A stretch of DNA of 64,000 bases from Mucilaginibacter robiniae (GCF_012849215.1 NZ_CP051682.1:1736001-1800000), one strand, 5' to 3'; counted from the first letter of the stretch, positions 9,294 to 19,937 are shown. Program-made: numbers and translations. Notes: generated by a model not told the origin, from the letters alone.

Positions 9294-10211
9294 TTATTTG
9301 TTAGTATAATAAGTTATACCCGCCGGATTGAAATAGATTTCTGGGTATTTGGTAGTGGGGTCACTAACCGGAAGCGTAGGTCGGGTGCTTGCTTTCAGCG
9401 TAATGCCGGTACCAGGCACAACGTAATCGACAGCCAAACCACGACCAATAATGGTGTAATAACGGCCTGGTGCCAAGGCAATAGATGCAGATACAGTGCC
9501 CAACTTGGTAGTAGTACCTGTTAAATACAACTGAAAGGTATAAGCCGTAGTACTGGATGAGTTAACATCAACCGAAACAAAATCAGTCACGTTGCCATAG
9601 CTGGTATTACTAGTTAAAACCCGGGAGGTAGCTGTACCGCCTGTAAGGGTGTAGGTTGCTGATAAATCAACCGGTGCACCGTTGGGTATTAGGTATGCCA
9701 AACGAATGTAAGCTTTGTTACTTGCGGCTGCCGGAAATTTATCCTCCACTATTTTGGTAGTTAAAGCATTGATAGTAGCTCCCGGTAAACCCATAGTGAA
9801 TACAGAATAAGCACTGCCATTAGTTGTAGCTTGCGTCACGTTGCCCACCGTAGCGCCTGGTGCTACAGTTTGTACACTTTTAAGAGCCGGTACTGGTATG
9901 GAAGCTACAATTTTTATAGCCGTACTACCGGGTGCAACCACAGCATAGTTACTGCCCGGAAACACGCCTAAGTAAACGTACCCGGTACTGATAGAGGTAG
10001 CCACGGCATTATCAGTAACTGAAACGGTAGTTAAAGGCGTAACTTTAGTATTGTTGATATAGCCATCCAATGCAGGTACGCCCGGTGCGGCATGAATTAG
10101 TTTAATTTGCGCCCCTGTAGCCACATCGCCTACCTGGGTTATATTATTCTTTTTACAGCCAACAAGTGTCGCAGCTAGCAGACTCAAAGCTATGTATAAG
10201 GTTCTTTTCAT
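9294..10211 (-). CDS. DUF4397 domain lipoprotein
   Basis: This is a 305-residue lipoprotein. The ATG at 10211 was chosen because it places a compact signal peptide directly before the lipobox (ATLVGC, Cys19). The mature part begins with the DUF4397 pattern (AQIKLIHAAPGVPALDGYING-like) and has two Thr/Val-rich Ig-like halves. It starts 17 bases after the SusD-like stop and ends at a strong terminator, so it is the last gene of the SusC-SusD operon. DUF4397 proteins in such operons are thought to be surface lipoproteins, perhaps helping ligand capture. The substrate is unknown. Confidence 0.85.
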   Translation of the reverse strand: MKRTLYIALSLLAATLVGCKKNNITQVGDVATGAQIKLIHAAPGVPALDGYINNTKVTPLTTVSVTDNAVATSISTGYVYLGVFPGSNYAVVAPGSTAIKIVASIPVPALKSVQTVAPGATVGNVTQATTNGSAYSVFTMGLPGATINALTTKIVEDKFPAAASNKAYIRLAYLIPNGAPVDLSATYTLTGGTATSRVLTSNTSYGNVTDFVSVDVNSSSTTAYTFQLYLTGTTTKLGTVSASIALAPGRYYTIIGRGLAVDYVVPGTGITLKASTRPTLPVSDPTTKYPEIYFNPAGITYYTNK

Positions 10212-10228
10212 TTTTATGGAATGATTGC

Positions 10229-11806
10229 TTATGGTAAAATAAACCAAGGTTTTTTGGTATGATAATCAGGATCCAAGGCACCTATACTTTTCAGAGCCGG
10301 AACATTCCAGATGTATTCTGAATTGTAGCGCGGCCTAAGCAGATACACCTGCTTACCTGCATTATCAGGATACAAAGTGCCAGGTACCGTAAATCCTTGA
10401 AAAACGCTCGCATCATACTGGTATCTGCGCTCATCAGCCCAAGCTTCAAGCGGGTTCCATAAAAACAACGCAATAAATTTCTGCTGCAAAATATCGCTTA
10501 GCTTTAAGGCCGCCGCCGATTGTGGCACACATGCACTTTTCAGATAGTTGTTGATAGTTACATCAGAAATATATTTCTGGGTACCTGTAAGCGAAGAACT
10601 AATGGGTGGATTGCTTGCAAAATCTAAGGCATTTGTTACTCCTTTTATATAAGCTTCATAAGCGCCACTCATATCTCCTTTCTTATAAAGTGCCTCAGCC
10701 TTCATAAACTGTAGTACAGGATAAGTCATGAGCACAGCTCTGGAGTTATCATTAAATAGGTATTTAGCTGCTGATGTACTTGAAGTAGCTGTAGTTGCAC
10801 CAACAAACTGCGGTATAGCGGTATTTACATCGGCGGTGTTAGGATCTCCCAGTGGCGGAACCACACCGCGGTAAGCGCCATCTTTACTGGCCACCAGTAA
10901 CAAAGGCAAACGCGGGTCGATAGTAAGATTTTGCGTAGTGGAACCCGTAAATACACGCCCGTCCAGCAAGCGAACTATATAATCAGACTGCCGATAGTTG
11001 GTCAGATTACCACGGGTTGGCCCCCAAAAGTTGGAATCGCCCGATTGTGAACCATTACATTGCACACTGGCATTATCAGCATTACTGCTAAATGAGCTAT
11101 CTACATACTTTTTAACTAAATCTGGGTTAAAGGTTGATTTGTTACTTTGATGTAAAGCATTCTGTGCTAATATAGAGTACACAAACTTTACCCACCTGCT
11201 GCGGTCGCCAGAATACATATAATCACCTTTAGCCAAGCTGGCAGAAACAGGGCTACCATCAGTTTTAATAGCCAGGTTCAGGTAGTTTAAAGCCAATTGG
11301 CAATCTTTTACTACTTCAGCATATACATCTTGTGGTGTATCGTAATCAAAAGTAAGTCGGTTTGGGTCAAATGCTTCTTTAACAATCATGTTGTTATACA
11401 TATCGCCGCCGGTTTGCCAGCCCCAAGCACGCAAAGCCCAGCCCACGCCAACATAATCATACTTTTTATTGGCGTTAGCATCCTGCCACATCAGGTTCAC
11501 GTTCTGCCCTAAACTAAAGTAAACTGTACGCCACATCTCGCCGCCCGAATCAGAACCTGGTGCATAGCCTTCTTGATCCCAAATATTATTTGCGGTTGCA
11601 TATCCCCATATCTGTGCATACTGGCCAACGTATCGGCTATCGTACCAAACGCCACGGGCCATGCCTGCCAACATAGGCGGCAACAAGGTACTGGCATCTA
11701 CACTGGTAGGTGCATTAGGATTAGTGTTAATATCAATATATTTTTTACAGCTGCTTGCCAGGCCCAAGGCAAACAGTACTGTTAATGAGTATATAATTTT
11801 TTTCAT
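10229..11806 (-). CDS. SusD/RagB-like outer membrane lipoprotein (SusD-like_2 type)
   Basis: This 525-residue lipoprotein has a lipobox at LASSC (Cys20) and the mature start KKYIDINTNPNAPT, typical of the SusD-like_2 group. The motif NALDFASNPPIS and the C-terminal LWNPLEAWADERRYQYD region fit the TPR-based SusD fold. SusD proteins sit as surface lids on SusC channels and bind the substrate. The gene begins 10 bases after the SusC stop and is cotranscribed with it. This subtype is often found with peptide or unknown ligands rather than glycans. No hydrolase lies beside it, so the ligand cannot be named. Confidence 0.93.
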   Translation of the reverse strand: MKKIIYSLTVLFALGLASSCKKYIDINTNPNAPTSVDASTLLPPMLAGMARGVWYDSRYVGQYAQIWGYATANNIWDQEGYAPGSDSGGEMWRTVYFSLGQNVNLMWQDANANKKYDYVGVGWALRAWGWQTGGDMYNNMIVKEAFDPNRLTFDYDTPQDVYAEVVKDCQLALNYLNLAIKTDGSPVSASLAKGDYMYSGDRSRWVKFVYSILAQNALHQSNKSTFNPDLVKKYVDSSFSSNADNASVQCNGSQSGDSNFWGPTRGNLTNYRQSDYIVRLLDGRVFTGSTTQNLTIDPRLPLLLVASKDGAYRGVVPPLGDPNTADVNTAIPQFVGATTATSSTSAAKYLFNDNSRAVLMTYPVLQFMKAEALYKKGDMSGAYEAYIKGVTNALDFASNPPISSSLTGTQKYISDVTINNYLKSACVPQSAAALKLSDILQQKFIALFLWNPLEAWADERRYQYDASVFQGFTVPGTLYPDNAGKQVYLLRPRYNSEYIWNVPALKSIGALDPDYHTKKPWFILP

Positions 11807-11816
11807 CTTGTTCTTA

Positions 11817-14800
11817 TTATAATTTTACTCTTACCCCAAAAGAAATAGTGCGCGGTGTAGGCAAAGTACCATAATCAAAACCAGCAGCACCAGGCCCGCG
11901 GGTTGATGAGTTAGTACCATTTACATCGGGGTCAGCACCTGAATAATTAGTAATCATGAATACCTCAGTTGCGGTTACAAATACCCCGGCAGATTTGAAT
12001 ACCTTTTGTTTGGCCAATAGCTTTTGCGGAAAAGTATAATTCAAGGTAATATCTCGCAGACGCAACCAGTTGATGTTGTGTTCCACAAAATCAGATTCAA
12101 TGGCGCTGCTATAATAAGTGCTTTGGTTGTATGGAGTGATTTGTATAGTATTAGCAGTAGGTGTAGCTGAGTTTTCATTGCCATCTTTCAACACGCCCGG
12201 AATAATAATTGGTGTTTGACGGTTAAGAGTACGGGTGCTTAAACCATAGCGGGTTAAGAATAATTCATTGCCATTAAATACGTCACCACCTTTTCGAATA
12301 TCAAACAGGAACGACAAGTTGAAAGCTTTATAAGTAAAATTATTGCCAAAGCCAATATTAAATTTAGGCTGACGGTCGCCAACGGTAACGAAAGTAGCAT
12401 TTGATATAGGCAAGCCGCTGCTTGGATCAACCAGTATTTGCCCTTGATTGTTACGCGCATAGGAGTAAGAAGCAATATTGCTTAAGCTACTGCCCGGAAA
12501 AAGACTGGCGCGAACGTTAGCGTAAATGTTCGTATCCGAATTATAATACTCAGGTAAGTTACCCAGGTTAATTACCTTACCACGGTTTAAGGTAAAGTTC
12601 ACAAAGGTATTCCAACTAAAATTCTGGCCTACCACAGGCTTACCGGTTAATTGCATTTCTATACCTTTATTCTGTATCTCGCCGCCATTAACAAACTCCA
12701 GCACATATCCAGAACCATAGCTAATGCGAGGATCAAATATCTGGTCTGTAGCGCGATATTTATACAAGTTAATTTCTGCACCAATACGGCCATTAAAGAA
12801 TTGCAGTTCAGCACCTAATTCCATTTGATAGTCCTTCTCAGCTTTTAAGTTGGGGTTGTTACCTGTAACATCATAAGCAAAGCCACCACCTGTAGTAGTT
12901 TGTTGTATTACACTTGACAAAATTTCATAAGGACGGTATGGGTCTTTACCAACGCCAGCGTATGAAAAGCGTACCTTACCAAAGGTTAACACTTTATTAT
13001 TTTTAAGGCCTGGCAGCTCGGTAAAGTTAAAGCCAACACCTGCCGAAGGATAAAAATATCTATAGTTTGATGTTCCTCCTAAACGTGAGGAATAATCATT
13101 ACGTCCACTGGCATTAAAGGTGAACATCTCTTTCCAAACGATGCTTAACCGTGCAATCTGAGCAATGCGTCGGCTTTCAAAGAAGTTGCTGGAGTTGCGT
13201 TGCGTGGTTGGGGTTGTATTATTAACGCTGTTAAAATCGGGCTGCAAAAACCGTTCACCATAATAACCATTAATTTGGTCGCGGTTATCATAAAGCTCCG
13301 TTCCGAGTGCAAGTGTAGTTCGAAAATCACCAAAGTTGTGCTTTAGTGTGGCAAAGAATGACCCATTTAGCAATAGGTTAGTATCGCTGTAGTTATCAAT
13401 AATTCCCCCGCTGGAGATACCACTAGTAGAAGCAAAACTGTTTAATGCCGAATTTTGATAAGATGAGCTGTATTGACTCAATAGGTTGTTACCATTGGTG
13501 GTATAAAAATCAATACCCACCAATCCACGTAGATTTAACCATTTTGCCGGATCGTATGATAGATCAACATTGCCTAGCATACGGTTAGTTTTATCACGAC
13601 TAATGTTTTTGTTGGCATCCCATAGGGGGTTATCAAAATCAACACTAGCATCAGAAACCACATTTGCTATACTGGGTGGCAGTAATAGCCTGCGGCTACC
13701 ATCAGGGTTCAGGTAATTGCGCACATCATCATTAGTAGGCCAAGCTAAGGCATTAATATAAGTGCCTGAATTACCCTTGTTCAGCTTTCGGTTATCAATA
13801 TTGAAGTAATTGAAGGTAGCGCTGCTGGTTAACTTAGGGGTAAGCTTGGCTGAACCGGCAAAACGTAATGAAAATTTATCGTTGTAAGCTACAGGTAATA
13901 CTCCTCCGGTATGCCGGTACTCGGATGATATACGGTAACTGGCCGCATCAGTACCTGCTTCGAAAGCTAAATTGTGTTGTTGGCTGAAGCCGGTTTGGAA
14001 AATATTTTTCAGGTTGTTATAGGTGGGTGTTCCGGCAGCATAGGCAGGGCCAAAAGCCTGCCGGGTTAATGGGTTTGTATAACCGTTTGTACCCGGCCCA
14101 AAGGTACTTTGTATTTTAGGAAAACGATACGCATTAGAAAAGCTAAAATCATTATCGTAAGTCAAGGCGCCATTCCCACTTCTTCCCTTTTTAGTAGTAA
14201 CTACAATAGCACCACCTGCTGCATCCGAACCATATACCGCAGCAGCATCAGCGCCTTTAAGTACAGTGATACTTTCAATATCGTCAGGGTTTAAATCAGC
14301 AATACGGTTGGTAAAGTCTTCGCGGCGGTTATCGCCGTTGGAGGTTAAGGCACTTTGACTTAATGCGTCATTGTTTACCCTTATACCATCAACCACAAAT
14401 AACGGCTGATTGCTGTTACCAATAGAGGTAATACCACGTAAAACAATTGATGCCGATGCTCCAGGCTGGCCGCTGGTACTGGTTACATTAGCACCTGCTA
14501 CACGGCCTTGCAAAGCATTCACAAAGTTTTCGCGCTGGGTGGCCTGCACATCGGCACCTTTTACCACCTGTACCGATGAAGTTAAATCACGCTTTTCCTG
14601 CCTTACCCCGAAGCCTGTTTGTACTACCACCTCTTTCAGGTTGGTAACATCGGGCTGCAGCTGAACATTAATTACATTATCTGCACCAATGGTACGCTCC
14701 ACAGGCAAAGTGCCCACAAAGGTAAATACCAGTACCTGCCCGGCGTTGGCCTTGATGCTATACTGCCCCTGAATGCTGGTGGTTACGGCGGTAGTAGTAC

Positions 14801-14942
14801 CTTTAACTTTCACCGTAACTCCTGGCAATGCATTATTGTCATCACTGCTGATTACTCTGCCGGTTATAGTTCGGGTTTGCGCAATTACTTGTGTAAAGCA
14901 GCAACAACTCACTAAAAGAAAAAAGAGTAGAAATCTCCTCAT
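11817..14942 (-). CDS. SusC/RagA family TonB-linked outer membrane transporter
   Basis: This 1041-residue protein has a signal peptide (FLLFFLLVSCCCFTQVIAQ), a CarboxypepD_reg-like domain at about residues 22-100 (ITGRVISSDDNNALPGVTVKVKG), a TonB plug (VVVQTGFGV ... NALQGRVAGANV ... FVVDGIRVND-like) and a long beta-barrel ending in a typical aromatic/leucine C-terminus (TISFGVRVKL). It forms the TonB-driven channel partnered by the SusD-like lipoprotein that follows. There is no anti-sigma/sigma pair or hybrid regulator next to it, so its regulation is not evident from this window. The upstream gap of about 377 bases should hold the promoter. Confidence 0.95.
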   Translation of the reverse strand: MRRFLLFFLLVSCCCFTQVIAQTRTITGRVISSDDNNALPGVTVKVKGTTTAVTTSIQGQYSIKANAGQVLVFTFVGTLPVERTIGADNVINVQLQPDVTNLKEVVVQTGFGVRQEKRDLTSSVQVVKGADVQATQRENFVNALQGRVAGANVTSTSGQPGASASIVLRGITSIGNSNQPLFVVDGIRVNNDALSQSALTSNGDNRREDFTNRIADLNPDDIESITVLKGADAAAVYGSDAAGGAIVVTTKKGRSGNGALTYDNDFSFSNAYRFPKIQSTFGPGTNGYTNPLTRQAFGPAYAAGTPTYNNLKNIFQTGFSQQHNLAFEAGTDAASYRISSEYRHTGGVLPVAYNDKFSLRFAGSAKLTPKLTSSATFNYFNIDNRKLNKGNSGTYINALAWPTNDDVRNYLNPDGSRRLLLPPSIANVVSDASVDFDNPLWDANKNISRDKTNRMLGNVDLSYDPAKWLNLRGLVGIDFYTTNGNNLLSQYSSSYQNSALNSFASTSGISSGGIIDNYSDTNLLLNGSFFATLKHNFGDFRTTLALGTELYDNRDQINGYYGERFLQPDFNSVNNTTPTTQRNSSNFFESRRIAQIARLSIVWKEMFTFNASGRNDYSSRLGGTSNYRYFYPSAGVGFNFTELPGLKNNKVLTFGKVRFSYAGVGKDPYRPYEILSSVIQQTTTGGGFAYDVTGNNPNLKAEKDYQMELGAELQFFNGRIGAEINLYKYRATDQIFDPRISYGSGYVLEFVNGGEIQNKGIEMQLTGKPVVGQNFSWNTFVNFTLNRGKVINLGNLPEYYNSDTNIYANVRASLFPGSSLSNIASYSYARNNQGQILVDPSSGLPISNATFVTVGDRQPKFNIGFGNNFTYKAFNLSFLFDIRKGGDVFNGNELFLTRYGLSTRTLNRQTPIIIPGVLKDGNENSATPTANTIQITPYNQSTYYSSAIESDFVEHNINWLRLRDITLNYTFPQKLLAKQKVFKSAGVFVTATEVFMITNYSGADPDVNGTNSSTRGPGAAGFDYGTLPTPRTISFGVRVKL

Positions 14943-15319
14943 ACATTTATTGTTAAAAGGTTAATAAAAAACTTATTACCCAAATAATTCTGCAGTGAGA
15001 ATGATGGAGCATTTACTGCAATGCTGATTTAAGTGATAAGTACGGATGAAAATTAGAGTTTTTTGCTTCTACTTTAATAAATTGTTTTATAATTTTTACA
15101 TAAAAGAAAATTTAATGCTTCATTCATAGCTTTATCACTATAAAAACTAATTTCCTTTGATTATATCAGGTAGCATTATAAAAGCAGCAGGCAGCTAAAC
15201 CAGCTTATGTTTTTCAGATACATAAATTGGTTTAGCTGCCTGCTTTTTTTAAATAAATTGTGTTGCTTAATACAAGTATTAGAGTTATTTCTTACCGGAT
15301 AAAAGCTTCAAAATATTAA
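14943..15319. other. Intergenic region between SusC and the efflux operon
   Basis: This AT-rich gap of 377 bases has no credible ORF. It must contain the SusC promoter (minus strand) and the end of the efflux transcript. The only clear structure is the long hairpin at 15186-15250, listed separately. Confidence 0.5.
15186..15250. terminator. Long-loop hairpin terminator after the efflux operon
   Basis: Two perfect 17-base arms (15186-15202 and 15228-15244) flank a 25-base loop. The loop can form a further 5-bp stem (TTATG / CATAA). A T-run (15245-15250) follows on the + side and a shorter one (GCTTTTA) on the minus side. Only minus-strand genes flank it, so it most likely ends the efflux operon, although the longer T-run points the other way. 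Confidence 0.65.
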
Positions 15320-16774
15320 TTATCTTTTCCAGCCACCACCAACAGAACGGTACAAATTAACGGCACCTATAAAAATATTCTTCTTGGTATTCGCCAGTTC
15401 CAATTCGGCATCCAGCACATTACGTTGTGCAGTAATTACTTCCAGATAGTTAGCACGACCTACCAAATACAAATCATTAGCTACAGCCACTGCATTGTTT
15501 AAAGCCTGAACTTCCTGCTGTTTCTGATTATACATCTGGCTATAATTTTGTATGCTGTTCAAGCTGTTCATCACTTCTTGAAAGCTGGATAAAACTGTTT
15601 TTTGATAATTAAACAATGCTTCATTGCCTTGCGCTATAGTACGGGCATAATCAGCTTTTAGTAATCGCCGGTTAAATATAGGCGTTGTTAATCCACCTAA
15701 AACGCCATAGGCAAGTGAGCCTGAGTTGAACAACAAAGAAGTATTGAAAGCATTATAACCAATATATGGCGAAAGCGTTAACGCAGGAAAAAAGGCAGCA
15801 TGTACCGCTTTAATATCGGCATTTAGAGCTTTCAATTCAAATTCCGCCTCCCTAATATCGGGCCGGTTAAGCAGCAATTGTGAAGGCACACCTGCTTTCA
15901 AAACCGCAGGTACTTTTAAGGTACTGATAGACGTATCGCGGTAAATAGGTTGTATGAACTTACCAGTCAAAAAATTAAGCTGGTTTTCAGTCTCGGTAAT
16001 TTGCTGCAGGGTCTGATACTCTAAACCCTGCGTACGCTTCAACTGAGCTAAAAATTGCTGAACCGCTAACTCGGTAGCTCTACCCCCTAGCTTCTGAATT
16101 TTAACAATTTCCAGCGCATTACTTTGCAAAGCAATGTTTTTGCGAATGATGCTTAACTCATTATCTAAAGAAAGCAGTTGATAATAGTTGGTCGCTATTT
16201 GTGCCGTAAGAGCCGTAGTTACCATTTTATAACCACTTTGGCTAGCTAGAAAGCGATTAAAGGCCGCTTTTTTACGGCTCCGCAGTTTACCCCACAAATC
16301 TACCTCCCACGAGCTGCGAAAACCTAAAAAGTAATCGGGTGTATGGTTAGGTATATGCTGCTTGCCATTGATATTGGGCGATAGGTTGGTATCGTAATTA
16401 CCAACGCCGTTCATGGTGTAATCACCATATTTTTCTAAGCCAGCATTGGCATTCAAATTAACCGAGGGTAATAATTGCAAGCCTGTATATTTTAGATTAG
16501 CGTTGGCAATTTCAATGCGCTGCAAGGCCATCCGAATGTCGGGGTTAGCTTTTAAGGCTGTATCAATCAATCTTACTAAATAAGCATCCGTAAAAAAGCT
16601 GGATATAGGTAAGGCAGCAATATTGGCCGTATCTGGCGAATTTTGGTAAGTGGCCGGCATATTCTCCGGAGGAGCAACGGTAACTGTTTTCAGATTACTA
16701 CAGGCTGCCAGGAAAAGTATGCCGAATAAGATATATGAAAATTTAAACTTGTTTTTGAACATAAAAGTTGGCAT
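15320..16774 (-). CDS. Outer membrane efflux channel lipoprotein (OprM/NodT family)
   Basis: This 484-residue TolC-like channel completes the tripartite pump. The signal peptide ends in a lipobox (LFLAAC, Cys25). Two outer-membrane-efflux repeats are visible, with the family marks LLNRPDIREAE and FFPALTL in the middle and SLNSIQNY ... VGRANYLEVI-AQR near the end. The ATG at 16774 overlaps the permease stop (TAATG), which suggests translational coupling; a second ATG at 16762 is possible. It exports compounds together with the adaptor and RND permease encoded upstream. Confidence 0.94.
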   Translation of the reverse strand: MPTFMFKNKFKFSYILFGILFLAACSNLKTVTVAPPENMPATYQNSPDTANIAALPISSFFTDAYLVRLIDTALKANPDIRMALQRIEIANANLKYTGLQLLPSVNLNANAGLEKYGDYTMNGVGNYDTNLSPNINGKQHIPNHTPDYFLGFRSSWEVDLWGKLRSRKKAAFNRFLASQSGYKMVTTALTAQIATNYYQLLSLDNELSIIRKNIALQSNALEIVKIQKLGGRATELAVQQFLAQLKRTQGLEYQTLQQITETENQLNFLTGKFIQPIYRDTSISTLKVPAVLKAGVPSQLLLNRPDIREAEFELKALNADIKAVHAAFFPALTLSPYIGYNAFNTSLLFNSGSLAYGVLGGLTTPIFNRRLLKADYARTIAQGNEALFNYQKTVLSSFQEVMNSLNSIQNYSQMYNQKQQEVQALNNAVAVANDLYLVGRANYLEVITAQRNVLDAELELANTKKNIFIGAVNLYRSVGGGWKR

Positions 16775-19700
16775 TAATGAGAGGTAGAGTGCAGTTCGGC
16801 TTCGGGTTCATGTACAACAACCGGTACCACCTGCTTCTTTTTGGCAAGGCTTGAAAATATAAAGTACAAACCCGGAATAAGCAACAGCCCAAACAGAGTA
16901 CCCAGCAACATCCCTCCTGCCGCTGCCGTACCAATAGAACGGTTTCCCATAGCGCCTGCACCACTGGCAATACATAGCGGTATCAGGCCGGCAATAAACG
17001 CGAACGAGGTCATCAGAATAGGGCGCAAACGAGATACGGCACCTTCCACTGCTGCTTTCAGCACGGTAGCACCTTCACGCTCGCGTTGCACGGCAAATTC
17101 TACAATCAAGATGGCGTTTTTACCCAGCAAACCTATCAGCATGACCAAGGCTACCTGAGCATAAATATTATTTTCTAGCCCAGTAATTTTCAAAAAGAAA
17201 AAGGCACCTAAAATACCGGTAGGCAAGGACAGGATTACGGCCAGCGGCAACAGCAAACTTTCATACTGGGCAGCCAGCAATAGATACACGAACACCAAAC
17301 AAATAATAAAAATATAAATAGCCTGGTTACCCGATAAAATCTGTTCGCGCGTCATGCCCGACCATTCGAAAGCATAGCCTTTCGGCAGCTTTTCGGCAGC
17401 TACCCGTTTAATAGCAGCAATAGCATCACCACTGCTGTAACCCGGCGAGGCATCCCCATTAATCATGGCTGAGGTGTACATGTTGTAACGGGTTAACTGC
17501 TCTGGACCGTAAACCTGCTGCATTTTAATGAACGTTGAAAAAGGTACCATTTCGCCTTTATCGTTTTTCACATACAAACGTAGTACATCTTCAGGTTTAG
17601 ACCGAAACTCAGGCGAAGCCTGCACCATTACCTTGTACATTTGTCCAAAACGTATAAAGTTGGAAGCATAATAGCTACCTACCAAAGCCTGCAAGGCCGA
17701 CATGGCTTTATCAATCGTAATTCCCTTCTTGGCGGCCATTTGTTGGTCAACCTGAATTAAATATTGCGGAAAGTTAGGGTCGAAACTGGAAAAAGCATTG
17801 GAGACTTCGGGCGCTTGATTTAACGCCTGAATAAAGCCATTAGATACTTCACCGGTTTGCTGCAAATTTCCAGACCCGGTACGATCCAGCAATTGGATTT
17901 CAAAACCACTAGAGTTACCAAAACCGGGAACTGTAGGCGGTGGAAAATACTGAATAGTAGCATCAGCAATGTTCTTGGTTTTATTACGCAGTTCGTCTAT
18001 AACCTCCTCCAACGACTCTTTACGCTCGTCCCAAGGCTTTAAGTTCACCATGGCCATACCATAGGAAGCACCAGCCACATCGTTTACCAAACTATAGCCC
18101 GACAAAGTAGATATAGACTCAATTGCTTCTATACTTTTAGTTTGCCGCTGTACTTCACGCAGTACTTCTTCGGTACGTTCTACTGTAGCGCCTACCGGTG
18201 TAGTTACGTTTACGTAAATCATACCCTGATCTTCCGTTGGTATAAATCCGGTAGGCAGTACAGTACTTAACCCCCAGGTAGCTGCAAAAAATAGCAGCAA
18301 GGCAGCTATAGTAATCAGCCTACGTCCGGCCACTTTCGAAATCAGGCCAGAATAACGATTAGAAACCGCATCATATCTTTTGTTAAAGCCAGTAAAAAAG
18401 CGGTCTACTAATCCTTTTTTACCTTCGGCAGATTGATGCTTTAATAAAATAGCACATAATGCTGGTGTAAGAGTTACCGCATTGATGCCCGAAATAACAA
18501 TGGCAATAGCCATGGTAAGCGAAAACTGACGGTAAAATACTCCTACCGGACCTGACATAAACGCTACCGGCACAAACACGGCAGACATCACCAAAGTGAT
18601 AGCTACAATGGCTCCGCTTATCTCTTTCATAGCACTTAGGGTAGCTTCCATCGGGCTTAAATGTTCTTCAGACATTTTTACGTGCACAGCCTCGACCACG
18701 ACGATGGCATTATCAACCACTATACCGATAGAAAGCACCAGCGCAAACAGCGTAAGCAGGTTAATGGAAAAACCTAACAGCTGCATAAAAAACAAAGTAC
18801 CCACCAACGCCACAGGTACTGCCAGTGCCGGGATAAGCGTTGACCGTAAATCTTGCAAGAACAGATATACCACAATAAATACCAGCACGAATGCTTCTAC
18901 CAGCGTACGGAGTACCTCATGAATGGAAGCATCCAAAAAGCGTGAAACATCATAGTTGATATTATACGTCATGCCAGTCGGGAACGATGTCTGCTTCAGC
19001 TCGGCCATACGCTTTTTAATGTTGGCAATTACATCGCTGGCGTTAGATCCTGGTCGTTGCTTAATCATGATGGAAGCCGATGGTTGCCCATCGGTTTTGG
19101 ATACCATGCCGTAGGTAAGTGAACCAAACTCAATGTTAGCTACTTCCTTCAGCTTTAATACCGTACCACTTTCATCAGCCCGGATGACAATATTTTCATA
19201 CTGCTTAGGCTCAAAAAACTTACCCGGATAGCGTAGCACATACTGCAGCATTTGCGGTGCCTGATCAGAACTCTGACCAGTTTTACCTGGCGCAGCTTCC
19301 ACGTTTTGATTACGGATAGCTTGTATTACATCATCGGTTGATACATGATAAGCCATCATGCGGTCGGGCTTGAGCCATACACGCATGGCATACTCCTTAG
19401 CTCCCATAATTTCGGCGCGGCCTACGCCATCAATTCGCTTCAACTCTTGCAGTACATTGATGTCGGTAAAGTTGTAGATGAATTTTTCATCCATGCTTTT
19501 ATCTGTACTCATTACGTTCAGATACATCAGCATACTATTTACCTCTTTTTCGGTGGTTACACCGGCTTTAATTACCTCTTCAGGCAACTCATCAATTACG
19601 GTAGAAACCCGGTTTTGCACGTTAACGGCAGCCTGATCGGGGTTAATACCTACATTGAAATAAATTTGGATAATGGTAAGTCCGTCATTACTACACACGG

Positions 19701-19937
19701 TCGACATGTAGGTCATACCGGGCACACCATTAATAGCTCTTTCTAACGGTGTAGCTACGGCTTTAGCACAAACTTCGGCATTGGCCCCGGTGTAATTGGC
19801 GGTAACTGTAACCGATGGTGGTACAATATCAGGAAACTGAGTTACCGGCAGGGTAAATAAGGCTAATACCCCAGTAACGTTATAATTAACGAGATAACCA
19901 GCGACAAAACCGGTCGCTTGATAAACACATTGAACAT
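16774..19937 (-). CDS. RND (HAE1/AcrB-type) efflux permease, frameshifted near the 5' end
   Basis: This is a proton-driven inner membrane pump of AcrB/MexB type. Family marks are TLPVTQFPDIVPPSVTV, ATPLERAINGVPGM, a 12-TM architecture, IGIVVDNAIVVVEA in TM4, GKNAILIVEFA and SRLRPILMTSFAF. The expected N-terminus MFNVFIKRPVLSLVISLI is encoded from the ATG at 19937 but stops at 19863, because the reading frame breaks in a four-C run (19869-19872, plus strand). One more base there would join it to the rest and give 1054 residues. As it stands, the long frame can only start from a TTG at 19947, with a nonsense N-terminus lacking TM1. This is either a sequencing or assembly error or a true inactivating or phase-variable mutation. 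The AcrB Asp408 equivalent is Asn. Confidence 0.85.

Noticed and set aside
14410..14964. Plus-strand ORFs opposite the SusC signal and plug region
   Set aside because: They lie antisense to a well-supported SusC gene, have low-complexity composition and no promoter.
16841..17158. Plus-strand ORF opposite the RND permease
   Set aside because: It mirrors the conserved permease codons on the other strand, and no family was recognised.
19863..19937. Separate 24-residue protein before the RND permease
   Set aside because: It is the true N-terminus of the permease cut off by a frameshift; it matches AcrB-type starts.
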